Shown here: in pieces, positions 18,664 to 27,221 of the stretch
Numbering within the stretch: position 1 is the stretch's first letter
Layout of the letters: the number at the start of each line of letters is the position of its first letter
Assembly (NCBI GenBank): GCA_019635875.1
Contig: JAHBYP010000001.1
Span: 930,001 to 994,000, forward strand
Direction: 5' to 3'
Source: Alphaproteobacteria bacterium
Lineage (GTDB): Bacteria > Pseudomonadota > Alphaproteobacteria > Reyranellales > Reyranellaceae
Length of the DNA: 64,000 nt
Translations under genes and position numbers: made by a program
Notes under the pieces: model-generated
The model's database searches: none
The model's input: the letters and a program-made list of their open reading frames with translations, nothing else
Told to the model about the DNA's origin: nothing

Positions 18664-19733
18664 CCGTCGAAACCGCCGACCTGCGCCCGGGTCATCGCAT
18701 CTCCCGAATCATCAAGGGTGGATGGCAGCTGGCGGGCGATCACGGCGAGGTTCGCCCCGAGCAGGCGATCGCCGACATGGAGGCGTTTCTCGACGCCGGC
18801 ATCACCACGTTCGACTGCGCCGACATCTACAAGGGCGTCGAGGGCATGATCGGTGCCTTCATCGCCGACATCCGCCGTCGCCGCGGCGCGGAGGCAGCCG
18901 GCCGCGTCGTCGTCCACACCAAGCTGGTGCCGGATCTTGGCCGGCTCGACGACATAAGGCCGGACGAGATCGAGGCGATCGTCGACCGTTCGCTGCTGCG
19001 GCTGAAGATCGACCGCTTGCCGCTGGTGCAGTTCTTCTGGTGGGACATGACCCGCGGCGATCCGGTCGGCGCACTCGCCGCGCTCAAGGACTGCCAGCGC
19101 AAGGGCAAGATCGCCAATCTCGGCGTCACCAACTGGGACACGCCCGCGATGGATCGCTTCGTCGACGCCGGCTACGATGTCGCTTCGGCCCAAGTCCAGT
19201 ATTCGTTGCTCGACCGGCGGCCGGCGGGCGCCTTTGCCGAGTGGTGCGCTCGTCGAAACGTCCGGATCCTCTGCTATGGCACGCTGGCGGGCGGGTTTCT
19301 TACCGAGCACTGGCTCGGCCGGCCCGATCCCGGCTACGCCTTCGAGAACCGCAGCCTCGTGAAGTACCGGCTGATCATCGACGAGTTCGGCTCGTGGGAC
19401 CTGTTCCAGTCGCTGCTGGCCACGCTCAAGTCGATCGGCGACAGGCATGACGTGGCGCTGTCGTCGGTGGCGACCCGCTGGGCGCTGGATCAACCGCAGG
19501 TCGCCGCGGCCATCGTCGGCGCCCGCTATGCGCGGCATCTGCCGCAGACGCTGGAGGTCTTCCGGCTGACGCTCGGCGATGCCGACACGGACGCCATCGC
19601 GGGCATTTTGGCGCAGGCCGGCGGGCCGCACGGCCCGGTTTACGGGCTGGAAGGGGATCGGTCCGGACGGCATGGCCGGATCATGAAGTACAACCTCAAC
19701 GCCAATCCGAACGACAAGGTGCTGGGCTCGTGA
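18660..19733 (+). CDS. aldo/keto reductase family protein lacking the usual catalytic His
   Basis: A 357-residue aldo/keto reductase homologue, ATGA-coupled to the TIGR04076-like gene upstream and GTGA-coupled to the ABC ATPase gene downstream. The Asp/Tyr pair is in FDCADIYKGVEG and the Lys in VVHTKLVPDLG. Where the paralogue at 16736-18214 has QFHWW this one has QFFWW, so residue 126 is Phe instead of the catalytic His. It may have altered chemistry, as in 5-beta-reductase-like or non-reductase members, or be a binding protein. Its link with the importer suggests it acts on the imported compound. Confidence 0.85.
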   Translation: MTVETADLRPGHRISRIIKGGWQLAGDHGEVRPEQAIADMEAFLDAGITTFDCADIYKGVEGMIGAFIADIRRRRGAEAAGRVVVHTKLVPDLGRLDDIRPDEIEAIVDRSLLRLKIDRLPLVQFFWWDMTRGDPVGALAALKDCQRKGKIANLGVTNWDTPAMDRFVDAGYDVASAQVQYSLLDRRPAGAFAEWCARRNVRILCYGTLAGGFLTEHWLGRPDPGYAFENRSLVKYRLIIDEFGSWDLFQSLLATLKSIGDRHDVALSSVATRWALDQPQVAAAIVGARYARHLPQTLEVFRLTLGDADTDAIAGILAQAGGPHGPVYGLEGDRSGRHGRIMKYNLNANPNDKVLGS

Positions 19734-20497
19734 CGGGTCCGGTGCTGTCGGTGAGGGGATTGACGCGGGACTTCGGCACGTTGCGCGCCGTCGATGGCGT
19801 CACGCTCGACATCCGACGCAACAGCATCACCGGCCTGATCGGACCGAACGGCGCCGGCAAGACCACCTTGTTCAACATGGTGGCCGGTGCGCTGACGCCG
19901 ACCGCCGGGACGGTGACGCTGAACGGCGCCGACATCACGGGTCTTGCGTCGGATCAGCTGTTCGCGCGGGGCCTGGCGCGCACCTTCCAGATCCCGCGGC
20001 CCTTCCGGCGGATGAGCGTGCTCGACAACGTCCTGCTGGCGCCGCCGGATCAGACCGGGGAAACCGTCGTCGGTGCGCTGTTCCGACGTCGACGGGTGGC
20101 GGCGGAGGAAGCGCGCATCCGCGACAAGGCCCGGGCCATCCTCGATTTCGTGACGCTCGGCCCGCTGGCGGATCATCCCGCCGGCAAGATTTCCGGCGGC
20201 CAGATGAAGCTCCTGGAGCTCGCCCGTGCGCTGATGGGCGATCCCCAGGTGATCCTGCTCGACGAACCGGCTGCCGGCGTGAACCCGTCGCTTACCCGCG
20301 TCCTGGTCGAGCGTATCGAGGAACTGAACCGGCGCGGCGTGACCTTCGTGATCATCGAGCACGACATGGACTTCGTCATGCGCCATTGCGATCCGGTGAT
20401 CGCCCTGGCCGAGGGACGCGTCGTCTTCCAGGGGACGGTCGCCGAGGCCCAGGCCGACCCGCTGCTGCTCGAAGCCTATCTCGGAACCGCTGCGTGA
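19730..20497 (+). CDS. livG: branched-chain amino acid-type ABC transporter ATPase (LivG-like)
   Basis: The 255-residue ATP-binding subunit has Walker A GPNGAGKTT near residue 38, the LivG-type insert around LARTFQIPRPFRRMSVLDNV, signature SGGQMKLLE and Walker B VILLDEPAAG followed by the switch His in IIEHDMDF. The start is GTG overlapping the upstream TGA. With the next four genes it makes a complete HAAT-family importer. The symbol describes the family position in the transporter; the substrate need not be a branched-chain amino acid, and the catabolic context favours a small acid, amide or amino acid. Confidence 0.9.
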   Translation: MTGPVLSVRGLTRDFGTLRAVDGVTLDIRRNSITGLIGPNGAGKTTLFNMVAGALTPTAGTVTLNGADITGLASDQLFARGLARTFQIPRPFRRMSVLDNVLLAPPDQTGETVVGALFRRRRVAAEEARIRDKARAILDFVTLGPLADHPAGKISGGQMKLLELARALMGDPQVILLDEPAAGVNPSLTRVLVERIEELNRRGVTFVIIEHDMDFVMRHCDPVIALAEGRVVFQGTVAEAQADPLLLEAYLGTAA

Positions 20498-21219
20498 CGG
20501 CCATCCTGAAGATCGAGGCGCTGGAGGCGGGCTATGTCCGCGACCTGCCGATCCTCAGGCAGGTCGACCTCGGCGTCGAACGCGCCAGCCTCACCGTGAT
20601 CATCGGGCCCAACGGGGCTGGCAAGTCCACGCTGATCAAGGCCGTCGCCGGGCTCGTGTCGGTGTCGGGCGGGCGCGTGCTGCTCGACGGCAAGGACATC
20701 ACCGGCATCCGTCCCGACCAGATGGGGGCGCTCGGGCTGTCCTACGTGCCGCAGACCGACAACATCTTCCGGCAGCTTAGCATCGGCGAAAACCTCGCTC
20801 TCGTGCTTCGACGCATACCGGACCGGCGGGCGCGGCTGGAGGAGCTCTTCAGCCTGTTCCCGCCGCTCGCGCAAAAGGCCGCGGATCGTGCGGGCTCGCT
20901 GTCCGGCGGCCAGCGGCAGATGCTGGCGCTCGCCATGGCGCTGGCGCCGCGCCCGCGCATCATATTGATGGACGAGCCGTCGGCCGGCCTTTCGCCGAAA
21001 ATAGCGGCGGACGTCCACGCGCTGGCCCGTTCGCTGACCCGCCAGGGCGTGACGGTGCTCCTGGTCGAGCAGAACGTGCGACAGGCGCTCGGAGTCGCGG
21101 ACCATTGCTACATCCTGGCGGAGGGACGCAACCAGATGGACGGGCCGGCCGCCGCCATCCTGGCGGATCCGCTGGTGGGCGAGATCTATCTCGGCGGCAG
21201 GCGGATGGGCGCGGCATGA
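20494..21219 (+). CDS. livF: branched-chain amino acid-type ABC transporter ATPase (LivF-like)
   Basis: The second ATPase subunit, 241 residues, with Walker A GPNGAGKSTLI, LSYVPQTDNIFRQLSIGENL as the LivF-type Q-loop region, signature LSGGQRQMLALAMAL and Walker B IILMDEPSAGLSP. I set the start at the GTG that overlaps the livG stop, which gives the normal LivF length; the longer frame from 20386 adds unrelated residues. It would pair with LivG on the cytoplasmic face of the permeases. Confidence 0.9.
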   Translation: MTAILKIEALEAGYVRDLPILRQVDLGVERASLTVIIGPNGAGKSTLIKAVAGLVSVSGGRVLLDGKDITGIRPDQMGALGLSYVPQTDNIFRQLSIGENLALVLRRIPDRRARLEELFSLFPPLAQKAADRAGSLSGGQRQMLALAMALAPRPRIILMDEPSAGLSPKIAADVHALARSLTRQGVTVLLVEQNVRQALGVADHCYILAEGRNQMDGPAAAILADPLVGEIYLGGRRMGAA

Positions 21220-22130
21220 TCCAGAGCCTGCTGGACGGCATCCTGACCGGCGCCATCGTCTCGCTTGGCGCGATCGGCCTGACGATGGTCATGCACATGC
21301 TGCGATTCGCCAATTTCGCCTATGCGGAGCTGCTGGCCATCGGCGCCTATGCCGCGCTGGTGTTCGACAAGGTCCTGATGGCGCTCGCACCCGCGCTGGC
21401 GACCGCGTTCAAGCCCCTGACGGTCTCGGCCTCGCTGGCGCTTGCCACGCTTCTGGCCATGGCGATCACCGGCCTGTCCGCTGCCGCCATCGACTGGCTG
21501 GTCTTCAGGCGCATTCGCGCGAAGGCCGACGCGCTCTCGATGGTGTTTGCCAGCTTCGGCGTCGCCCTGATCATCCGCAACGCCATCACGCTCGTTTTCG
21601 GCCACAACGCGCAGCTCTTCTCGCAGGACATCGCCTTCGCGACGGTGCTCAGCACCGACCCGCTCATCCTCGTCAAGGCCGATCAGGTCTTCGTACTCGT
21701 TGCCGCCTTGGCGCTGATGGCCGCCTTCCACATCGTGCTCACGCGCACCGCATTCGGCTTCGCCCTGCGCGCCGTCGCGGAGAATCCCGTCCTGGCGCAG
21801 GTCGCAGGCGTACGCCTGTCGACGATGATCGTCGCGGTCTGGCTGATCGGCGGCGCGCTCTCGGCGGCGGCCGGCGTTCTCTATACGCTGACCAACCATC
21901 TTTCCCCCGCGCTCGGCCACAATTTTCTCCTGCCGGTTTTCGCCGCCACCATCGTCGGCGGCATCGGCAGCGTCTATGGCGCGGTGCTGGGCGGTTTTCT
22001 GGTGGGCGTCGCCTCGGGTCTCTCGTTGACGGTTCTGCCTTCAGGCTACGTGCCGGCGATGCCGTTCCTGATCATCCTCGCCGTGCTGCTGCTGCGTCCG
22101 CACGGGCTGTTCGGCGAGGACCAGGCATGA
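21216..22130 (+). CDS. livH: branched-chain amino acid-type ABC transporter permease (LivH-like)
   Basis: A 304-residue integral membrane permease with about eight hydrophobic segments and the LivH hallmarks LRFANFAYAELLAIGAYAAL near the N-terminus, GFALRAVAENPVLAQVAG and the C-terminal IVGGIGSVYGAVLGGFLVG. The start is the ATG overlapping the livF stop (ATGA). It overlaps livM downstream by the same ATGA arrangement, so all subunits should be made in step. Confidence 0.9.
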   Translation: MIQSLLDGILTGAIVSLGAIGLTMVMHMLRFANFAYAELLAIGAYAALVFDKVLMALAPALATAFKPLTVSASLALATLLAMAITGLSAAAIDWLVFRRIRAKADALSMVFASFGVALIIRNAITLVFGHNAQLFSQDIAFATVLSTDPLILVKADQVFVLVAALALMAAFHIVLTRTAFGFALRAVAENPVLAQVAGVRLSTMIVAVWLIGGALSAAAGVLYTLTNHLSPALGHNFLLPVFAATIVGGIGSVYGAVLGGFLVGVASGLSLTVLPSGYVPAMPFLIILAVLLLRPHGLFGEDQA

Positions 22131-23065
22131 CCGGCGTGGTCTCCTATCTGGTCTTCTTCGCCACGATGGCGGGCATCCTGGCCATCGTCGTGCTCGGGCT
22201 GAACCTGCAATGGGGCTATACGGGCCTGTTCAACGGCGGCGTGGCAGCCTTCTTCGGCGCCGGCGCCTACGTGACCATGCTGCTGGGCGGACGTCCGGAG
22301 CCCGGGCAGTTCGGCGGGTTCCTGCTGCCCTTTCCCGTCGCGGTCGCCGGCGGCATCCTGTTCGCCGGGCTGATCGCCTGGTTCTTCGGCGCGCTGACGC
22401 TCAGGCTGCGGCACGACTATCTCGCCATCGCCACCTTCGGCGTCGCCGTCGCCTTGGAGAGCGTCGCGCGCAACGCCGAATCGCTGACCGGCGGCGCCAA
22501 GGGATTGCGCGGCTTTCCCCGTCCGCTCGAAGCGACGATCGGCGACAATTTCCTTTACGGCCTGTTCTATCTGGCGTTGGTGCTGGCGGTTCTGGTGGCC
22601 GTCTATGTCGGGCTCGAGAGACTGACCCGGTCGCCCTATGGCCGGGCGCTGCGCGCCATCCGCGAGGACGAGGCGGCGGCCCGCTCGCTCGGCAAGAACC
22701 CGGTTCGGCTGCGGCTGCAGTCCTTCGTCATCGGCTCGATGATCATGGGCGCGGCCGGCAGTCTCTACGTGGCCTTCTACGCCTTCATCGGCCCGCAGGA
22801 CCTTGCGCCGATCCTCACCTTCCAGATCTGGGCCATGCTGATCGTCGGCGGGGCGGGCAACAATCGGGGCGCCGTGCTGGGCGCGTTCCTGATCTGGGCG
22901 GCGTGGACCGCAAGCGGATTCGCGCTCGCTTCCTTCGCGCCCCAGGCAATGCAGCTTTACACCGGCCCGATTCAATACATTCTGATTGGGTCCGTGATCG
23001 TCGGCATGCTCTTGTGGCGACCGCAGGGCATTCTACCGGAACAGATCGGCAAGGGGGGAACGTGA
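22127..23065 (+). CDS. livM: branched-chain amino acid-type ABC transporter permease (LivM-like)
   Basis: The second permease, 312 residues, has strong hydrophobic segments and the LivM motifs LNLQWGYTGLFNGGVAAFFG, LRHDYLAIATFGVA, PYGRALRAIREDEAAARSLG and MLIVGGAGNNRGAVLGAFL. ATGA overlap with livH; the substrate-binding protein gene follows after 1 base. It completes the channel together with LivH. Confidence 0.9.
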   Translation: MTGVVSYLVFFATMAGILAIVVLGLNLQWGYTGLFNGGVAAFFGAGAYVTMLLGGRPEPGQFGGFLLPFPVAVAGGILFAGLIAWFFGALTLRLRHDYLAIATFGVAVALESVARNAESLTGGAKGLRGFPRPLEATIGDNFLYGLFYLALVLAVLVAVYVGLERLTRSPYGRALRAIREDEAAARSLGKNPVRLRLQSFVIGSMIMGAAGSLYVAFYAFIGPQDLAPILTFQIWAMLIVGGAGNNRGAVLGAFLIWAAWTASGFALASFAPQAMQLYTGPIQYILIGSVIVGMLLWRPQGILPEQIGKGGT

Positions 23066-23066
23066 C

Positions 23067-24326
23067 ATGAGACGGAAGATTTCGCGAATCGCCGCGGCCG
23101 CGGCACTGGCCGTTCTGGCTCAAGCCGGCGGCGCTGCCGCCCAGTCATGCTCCGTGAACGTCGGCGTCGTCTATCCGACGTCGATCGACTGGGGCAAGCC
23201 GATCGCCGCCACCGCCCTGTGGGTCGCCGAGCTGGTGAACGAGGCTGGTGGCGTCGATGGCTGCAAGGTCGAGACGATCCTGCGCGACGATCAGAACGAC
23301 GCCAAGGTCGGCGTCGATGCTGCCAAGGCGCTGGTCGACATCAGCAAGGTGCGGCTGCTGATCGGCACGGTGGCTTCGGGCATCACCATCCCGATCCTGA
23401 CCTCCGTCTCGGTGCCGGCGGGCACCATGCAGATATCATGCTGCTCCTCGACCACGCGCCTGACGGCGATGGCCGCCGAGGGCGCGCTGAAGGGCCTGTG
23501 GTTCCGGACATTCGCCACGTCGCGCGTCCAGGGTGCCGTCGCGGCCATGGCGGCGAAGCAGGCGGGCTACAAGAAGGTGACGGTCTTCTACAAGAACGAC
23601 GACTGGGGCCAGGACCTCGGCAAGCTCGCCGCGGCGGCCTTTCGCGCTTCCGGTATCGAGGTGACCGCGCTGATCGCCATCAACGACGGGCAGCCCGGCT
23701 ATCGGGCCGAGGTCACCCAGGGCCTCGCGGGCAAGGCCGACGCCGTCTACCTCGCGCTTTATCCCAAGGAAGGCATCTCGGTGGTGCGCGAATGGCTGTC
23801 GCTCGGCGGCACCAACAAGATGATCGGCGCGAACTCGCTGAAGTCGGACGACTTCCGCAACACCGTGGGCCTGCAGCATCTGGCGAACTTCGTCGGCACG
23901 GACACCTCGACGCCGCGCACCGACAGCGCGAAGGGCTTCGTGACGGCCTACACGGCCAAGTTCGGCAAGCCGCCGGCCGGGCCAGGCCTGCCCAACAGCT
24001 TCGATGCCGCGGCGGTCGCGCTGCTCGCCTACCACGCCGCCGGCAGGGACGCCACGGGCGCGCAGATCGCCGCCAAGGTCCCGATGGTGACCGACCCCAA
24101 GGGCGAGAAGGTCAACGCCGACGTCGAAGGCTTCAAGAAGGCCCTGGGGCTGCTCAAGCAGGGCAAGCCTGTGTCCTTCCAGGGCGCCACCGGCGCCTTG
24201 TCCTTCGACAAGAACGGCGACGTCTCCGCCCCGGCCGTCATCTGGACGTTTGGCGCGAGTGGCATCCAGGAGAAGCGTTACATCCCGCTCGAGGAGGTAG
24301 ATTCCTTCATCGCCGCGCTGAAGTAA
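23067..24326 (+). CDS. ABC transporter substrate-binding protein (Leu/Ile/Val-binding family, type I)
   Basis: The periplasmic receptor of the importer, 419 residues. The N-terminus has a classic signal peptide (basic MRRK, hydrophobic AAAALAVLAQ, cleavage near GAAAQS). The mature part is a type I periplasmic fold: VGVVYPTSIDWGKPIA, DDQNDAKVGVDAAKALVD, the ligand loop around SCCSSTTRLTAMAAEG, and YKKVTVFYKNDDWGQDLGK. The unusual SCCSSTTR loop replaces the common G-A-x-S-T ligand segment, so the substrate may differ from Leu/Ile/Val. It is the last gene of the transporter operon. Confidence 0.88.
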   Translation: MRRKISRIAAAAALAVLAQAGGAAAQSCSVNVGVVYPTSIDWGKPIAATALWVAELVNEAGGVDGCKVETILRDDQNDAKVGVDAAKALVDISKVRLLIGTVASGITIPILTSVSVPAGTMQISCCSSTTRLTAMAAEGALKGLWFRTFATSRVQGAVAAMAAKQAGYKKVTVFYKNDDWGQDLGKLAAAAFRASGIEVTALIAINDGQPGYRAEVTQGLAGKADAVYLALYPKEGISVVREWLSLGGTNKMIGANSLKSDDFRNTVGLQHLANFVGTDTSTPRTDSAKGFVTAYTAKFGKPPAGPGLPNSFDAAAVALLAYHAAGRDATGAQIAAKVPMVTDPKGEKVNADVEGFKKALGLLKQGKPVSFQGATGALSFDKNGDVSAPAVIWTFGASGIQEKRYIPLEEVDSFIAALK

Positions 24327-24393
24327 CCATTGCCAGCACGGGCACATCCGCCTTCCGGCCTCGTCGAGAAGCCGGGAGGCGGGATTCCGTCGG

Positions 24394-25059
24394 ATGAGCA
24401 ATCCCGTCAACCTGATCGGCCGTGGCCGGATCGGCGGCGCGGTAGCCGATTGGCTCGAGCATTGCGGCAGCCATGTCCTGCAGTCGGTCATTGGCCGGAC
24501 GGGCAACTGGCGCGCGGCACCGCTGACCATTGATGCGGCCGGTCCGCAGGCCTTGCGAGCACACGGCGAAGCCCTGCTTGCGGAAGGCGACCTCTGGACG
24601 GTGGGCGCGGCAGCCCTTATCGATGACGATCTGCGCGGGCGACTGGCGGAGGTCGCCAGACGCACCGGTCGCGAACTGCGCCTGTTCACGGGCTGGATCG
24701 CCGGTCCGACGCTGGCTCCCGCCGGCGCCGAGGCCCGGCTGCATGTCGAGCAGCACGCGCCGCGGCTGGGCCCGGCACCGGGCCTGCTTTTCTCCGGATC
24801 GCTGCGCGAGGCCGCGGCGCGATTTCCCGATCATCTCAACACGGCGACGGCCGCGGCGCTGGCCGGACCGGGCATCGATGCCACCACCGTTACCCTGCAC
24901 TGCTCGATAGATGGTGGCCCCCACCTCATTCGTGCCCGATTCGAGGCGCCCGGCCAGTCCATCGAGACAAATGTGCAGTTCGGCGATGGCCCCCATCCGG
25001 TCGCACAAGCGATCATCGCCGCGCTCAAAGCCCGCGACCGCTGGCTGCGCTACGGCTGA
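24394..25059 (+). CDS. L-aspartate dehydrogenase-like protein (DUF108-type)
   Basis: A 221-residue protein with an N-terminal nucleotide-binding start NLIGRGRIGGAVADWL (a GxGxxG variant) and a C-terminal half resembling the aspartate dehydrogenase domain (GSLREAAARFPDHLNTATAAALAG, then VTLHCSIDGGPHLIRARFEA). The catalytic His expected in that domain could be the His of FPDHLN. Aspartate dehydrogenases make oxaloacetate or iminoaspartate; the family also includes unassigned dehydrogenases. It follows the transporter operon by 67 bases on the same strand and is the last host gene before the prophage. Confidence 0.72.
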   Translation: MSNPVNLIGRGRIGGAVADWLEHCGSHVLQSVIGRTGNWRAAPLTIDAAGPQALRAHGEALLAEGDLWTVGAAALIDDDLRGRLAEVARRTGRELRLFTGWIAGPTLAPAGAEARLHVEQHAPRLGPAPGLLFSGSLREAAARFPDHLNTATAAALAGPGIDATTVTLHCSIDGGPHLIRARFEAPGQSIETNVQFGDGPHPVAQAIIAALKARDRWLRYG

Positions 25060-25233
25060 CCGGATCGTTCGCCGGGGCGCATTCGCCAAGGCATACGGAC
25101 CGCTCGGTCGGCTGCGGCAGGTAGCAGCCCGCTGAAACCGGCTGCGCAGTGAGGGATTCCCGACGCAAACCTGCGCCAACAGCGCGACCGCCTCCGCTGC
25201 GGATTGGGGCGGAGACGGGCGCGCATGGATGGT

Positions 25234-25308
25234 TGGCTGGGGCGCCAGGATTCGAACCTGGGAATGGCGGAATCAAAATCCGCTGCCTTACCACTTGGCT
25301 ACGCCCCA
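25234..25308 (-). tRNA. tRNA-Gln (anticodon TTG), prophage integration target
   Basis: On the minus strand the 7-bp acceptor stem TGGGGCG pairs with CGCCCCA, followed by encoded GCCA. The T-loop segment GGTTCGAATCC and the anticodon loop with TTG are plain. Bases 25270-25308, the 5' half through the anticodon, lie within the att core and are supplied by the prophage copy; the 3' half is host. The gene is intact, but everything upstream of its 5' end is now phage DNA, so it depends on a promoter in the left end of the prophage. An AT-rich GGTTTAAAACC about 12 bases upstream is a possible -10 region. Confidence 0.95.
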
Positions 25309-25309
25309 T
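25270..25309. other. attL core of prophage (40 bp)
   Basis: The 40 bases are identical to 55916-55955 at the other end of the prophage and cover the 5' half of tRNA-Gln plus 1 base. Crossover anywhere inside leaves an intact tRNA here. Host DNA lies to the left and phage DNA, including the integrase gene, to the right. Confidence 0.93.
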
Positions 25310-25356
25310 TTGACAAGGTTTTAAACCATTTCAGGGCCTTACGTTACAGGCGTGTA

Positions 25357-25376
25357 TACAATCGTGTGTACAGAAA
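25357..25376 (+). repeat. att-arm direct repeat, left copy
   Basis: The stretch TACAATCGTGTGTACAGAAA recurs with one base fewer at 55829-55847 near the right end. Paired sequences flanking both att cores are what is expected of arm-type integrase or excisionase binding sites. Nearby GTATAC and GTGTAC hexamers (25354, 25387, 25401) may be part of the same protein-binding array. Confidence 0.55.
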
Positions 25377-25423
25377 CCGGGGAATCGTGTACAAGAATCT
25401 GTATACGACCGAGAGGCACCCCC

Positions 25424-26959
25424 ATGGCGAAGTATCCCGGCCTGTTCGAGAACCCCCGTGATGGAATCTGGCTGTACCGGAAAGCCATCCCGGAGGCGGT
25501 CAGAGACGTAATCGGTAAGACGATGTGGATCAAGTCGTTTGGAACGACGGACCGGCGCGAAGCCGAATCGAAATGGTCCCTGTTCGACGCGGAGTTCCAA
25601 TCGATGATCGCTCAGGCTCAGGGCCGGGCGCTGATCGAGACGAACAAGGATCATCGACGGGTAATCATGTGGGATGCCATCGCGGCGTGGCTGTACGCGT
25701 GCGCGGCCCAGAACGGTGGCCGGCTGCCGCTCCCGGAGAACGTCGAGATTCCGACCGAGTCCCGCATCACGTCGCACGCATTCACGTACGTCCGTCACCA
25801 GTTCCAGACGTGGGCCAAGGTCCACGCTCCGGACGCGGTCGAGGTCCTCAACCGGGGTGATCTCACTCAGGGCGGGATGCTGTTCCACCATGGTCTGACC
25901 GCCTCGTACTTCGTCGTCCGTGCCCTGTTAGAGCGGACCACGGCGGCGCCGATCCGGATCGAGCCAGAACCCCCGGTGGTCCCCGTGGATGCACCGAGGC
26001 TGGTCCAGATCGGGACGACACTCGAACAGGTCCAACGCGCGTGGTCGAACGAGACCGATCCCACGCCCAAGCATGAAGCCGATGTGACCCGAGCCCGGCT
26101 CATGTTTGAGGAAACCAATCCCGGGGTGAGCGTGGAACAGACCGAACGCGGCCACGTGGCGAAGTTTCGAGCCCGGCTCGGGGAACTCGAAACCTCGAAC
26201 AAAACCAAAAACCGATACCTCGCGGGAATCTCCGCCCTGTTCGGACACGCTCGGAAAAAGATGCTGCTGATCGATGCGAACCCGTTCGAGAACGTCAAGT
26301 TCACCGTCAAGGATGAGGAACCTCAGCGCGACGCGTTTACGGACGCGAACCTGAAAGTCTGGTTCGCCCATCCGACATTCACGAAGTTGGAAGTCGGCAC
26401 GCACGGTGCGGCTGAATACTGGCTCCCGCTGCTGGCCCTCTACCATGGTGCGCGTCAGTCGGAGATCGCCCAGCTTCACCGCGACGATGTGATTCGCGAT
26501 CCCGACAGCCGCGTCTGGTACATGTCGATCCGTGGTGAAGTCGGCGGCGATTCGGACAAGCGCGTCAAGAACACCGGTTCCCGGCGGATCGTGCCCCTCC
26601 ATCAGGCCGTGATCGATCTCGGGTTCTTGAAGTTCGTCGACCGATGTGAGGGGAGGTTGTTCCCGACGCTCAAACGTGGATCGAACGGCGGTTCGTTCAG
26701 CGCGGTATCGAAGTTCACCCGGGATCAACTCGACCACGTCGGGATCACCGATCCCCGACTGACCTTCCATAGCCTCCGGCACACGGCGCGTACCCGGGCC
26801 AGATCGACGACGGGAATCACCGAGGAACAGATGGACTACCTCGTGGGTCACGTGTCGGTGACGCAGGGGAGGAAGTACGGCACCCATGAACTCGCGGCGT
26901 TGAAAGCCGCCATTGATCGACTGACCTACCCGATCCGCGTGAAAGCGTGGAAATCCTGA
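25424..26959 (+). CDS. int: phage tyrosine integrase
   Basis: Site-specific recombinase of 511 residues. The N-terminus (KYPGLFENPRDGIWLYRKAI, then IGKTMWIKSFGTTDRREAE) matches the DUF6538-type N-terminal region of tyrosine integrases; a SAM-like core-binding domain follows around residues 200-290. Catalytic residues are visible: Arg in YHGARQSEIAQLHRDD (about 343), HSLRHTAR (H-x-x-R, about 448), His in VGHVS (about 474) and the nucleophile Tyr in KYGTHE (about 485). I chose the ATG with GAGAGG upstream, not the upstream GTG frame, which runs through the arm sites. It lies 115 bases from attL and reads into the prophage. Confidence 0.93.
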   Translation: MAKYPGLFENPRDGIWLYRKAIPEAVRDVIGKTMWIKSFGTTDRREAESKWSLFDAEFQSMIAQAQGRALIETNKDHRRVIMWDAIAAWLYACAAQNGGRLPLPENVEIPTESRITSHAFTYVRHQFQTWAKVHAPDAVEVLNRGDLTQGGMLFHHGLTASYFVVRALLERTTAAPIRIEPEPPVVPVDAPRLVQIGTTLEQVQRAWSNETDPTPKHEADVTRARLMFEETNPGVSVEQTERGHVAKFRARLGELETSNKTKNRYLAGISALFGHARKKMLLIDANPFENVKFTVKDEEPQRDAFTDANLKVWFAHPTFTKLEVGTHGAAEYWLPLLALYHGARQSEIAQLHRDDVIRDPDSRVWYMSIRGEVGGDSDKRVKNTGSRRIVPLHQAVIDLGFLKFVDRCEGRLFPTLKRGSNGGSFSAVSKFTRDQLDHVGITDPRLTFHSLRHTARTRARSTTGITEEQMDYLVGHVSVTQGRKYGTHELAALKAAIDRLTYPIRVKAWKS

Positions 26960-26991
26960 ACTGGGGACTGGTCCGAACCGTCATCGCGACC

Positions 26992-26997
26992 TAAATA
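26992..26997 (+). promoter_or_regulatory. phage promoter-like motif CCTAAATA, plus strand
   Basis: This is one of 11 copies of the [GC][CA]TAAATA element. It sits 32 bases after the integrase stop and about 45 bases before a strong terminator (27040-27073), with no plus-strand gene in between. If it is active it would make an RNA of only about 70 bases. Confidence 0.4.
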
Positions 26998-27039
26998 CTC
27001 GGTGTCGGGTTCATCCTTACTCGCCCGATAGTTCGCAGG

Positions 27040-27073
27040 ACGGCCCCCGGGATCGGAAAGCCCCGGGGGCCGT
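27040..27073. terminator. strong bidirectional terminator hairpin
   Basis: ACGGCCCCCGGG and CCCGGGGGCCGT form a 12-bp GC-rich stem around a loop of about 10 bases, followed by TGTCGTT on the plus strand. It separates the convergent integrase and minus-strand operon. Confidence 0.75.
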
Positions 27074-27086
27074 TGTCGTTCATGTG

Positions 27087-27221
27087 TCAGTCGACGGGAT
27101 CGGCTTCGGCCAGTTCGACGATCTCGCGCACCAGCGCACGACGCCGTTCAGCCCGGCGGTCCAAAGCCCGTTCGAGAATCTCCGCGAGTGCCCGGTTCAG
27201 GATCAGATCGGTGTCGGTCAT
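27087..27221 (-). CDS. small hypothetical protein, last gene of unknown operon
   Basis: This 44-residue frame was too short for the standard list. It begins with an ATG that overlaps the stop of the 98-residue gene as ATGA, and reads MTDTDLILNRALAEILERAL, then a very Arg/Glu-rich helix (DRRAERRRALVREIVELAEA) ending PVD. It should be a single charged amphipathic helix or coiled coil. The tight overlap with two larger genes in the same arrangement is the main evidence that it is real. No function can be assigned. Confidence 0.55.
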   Translation of the reverse strand: MTDTDLILNRALAEILERALDRRAERRRALVREIVELAEADPVD

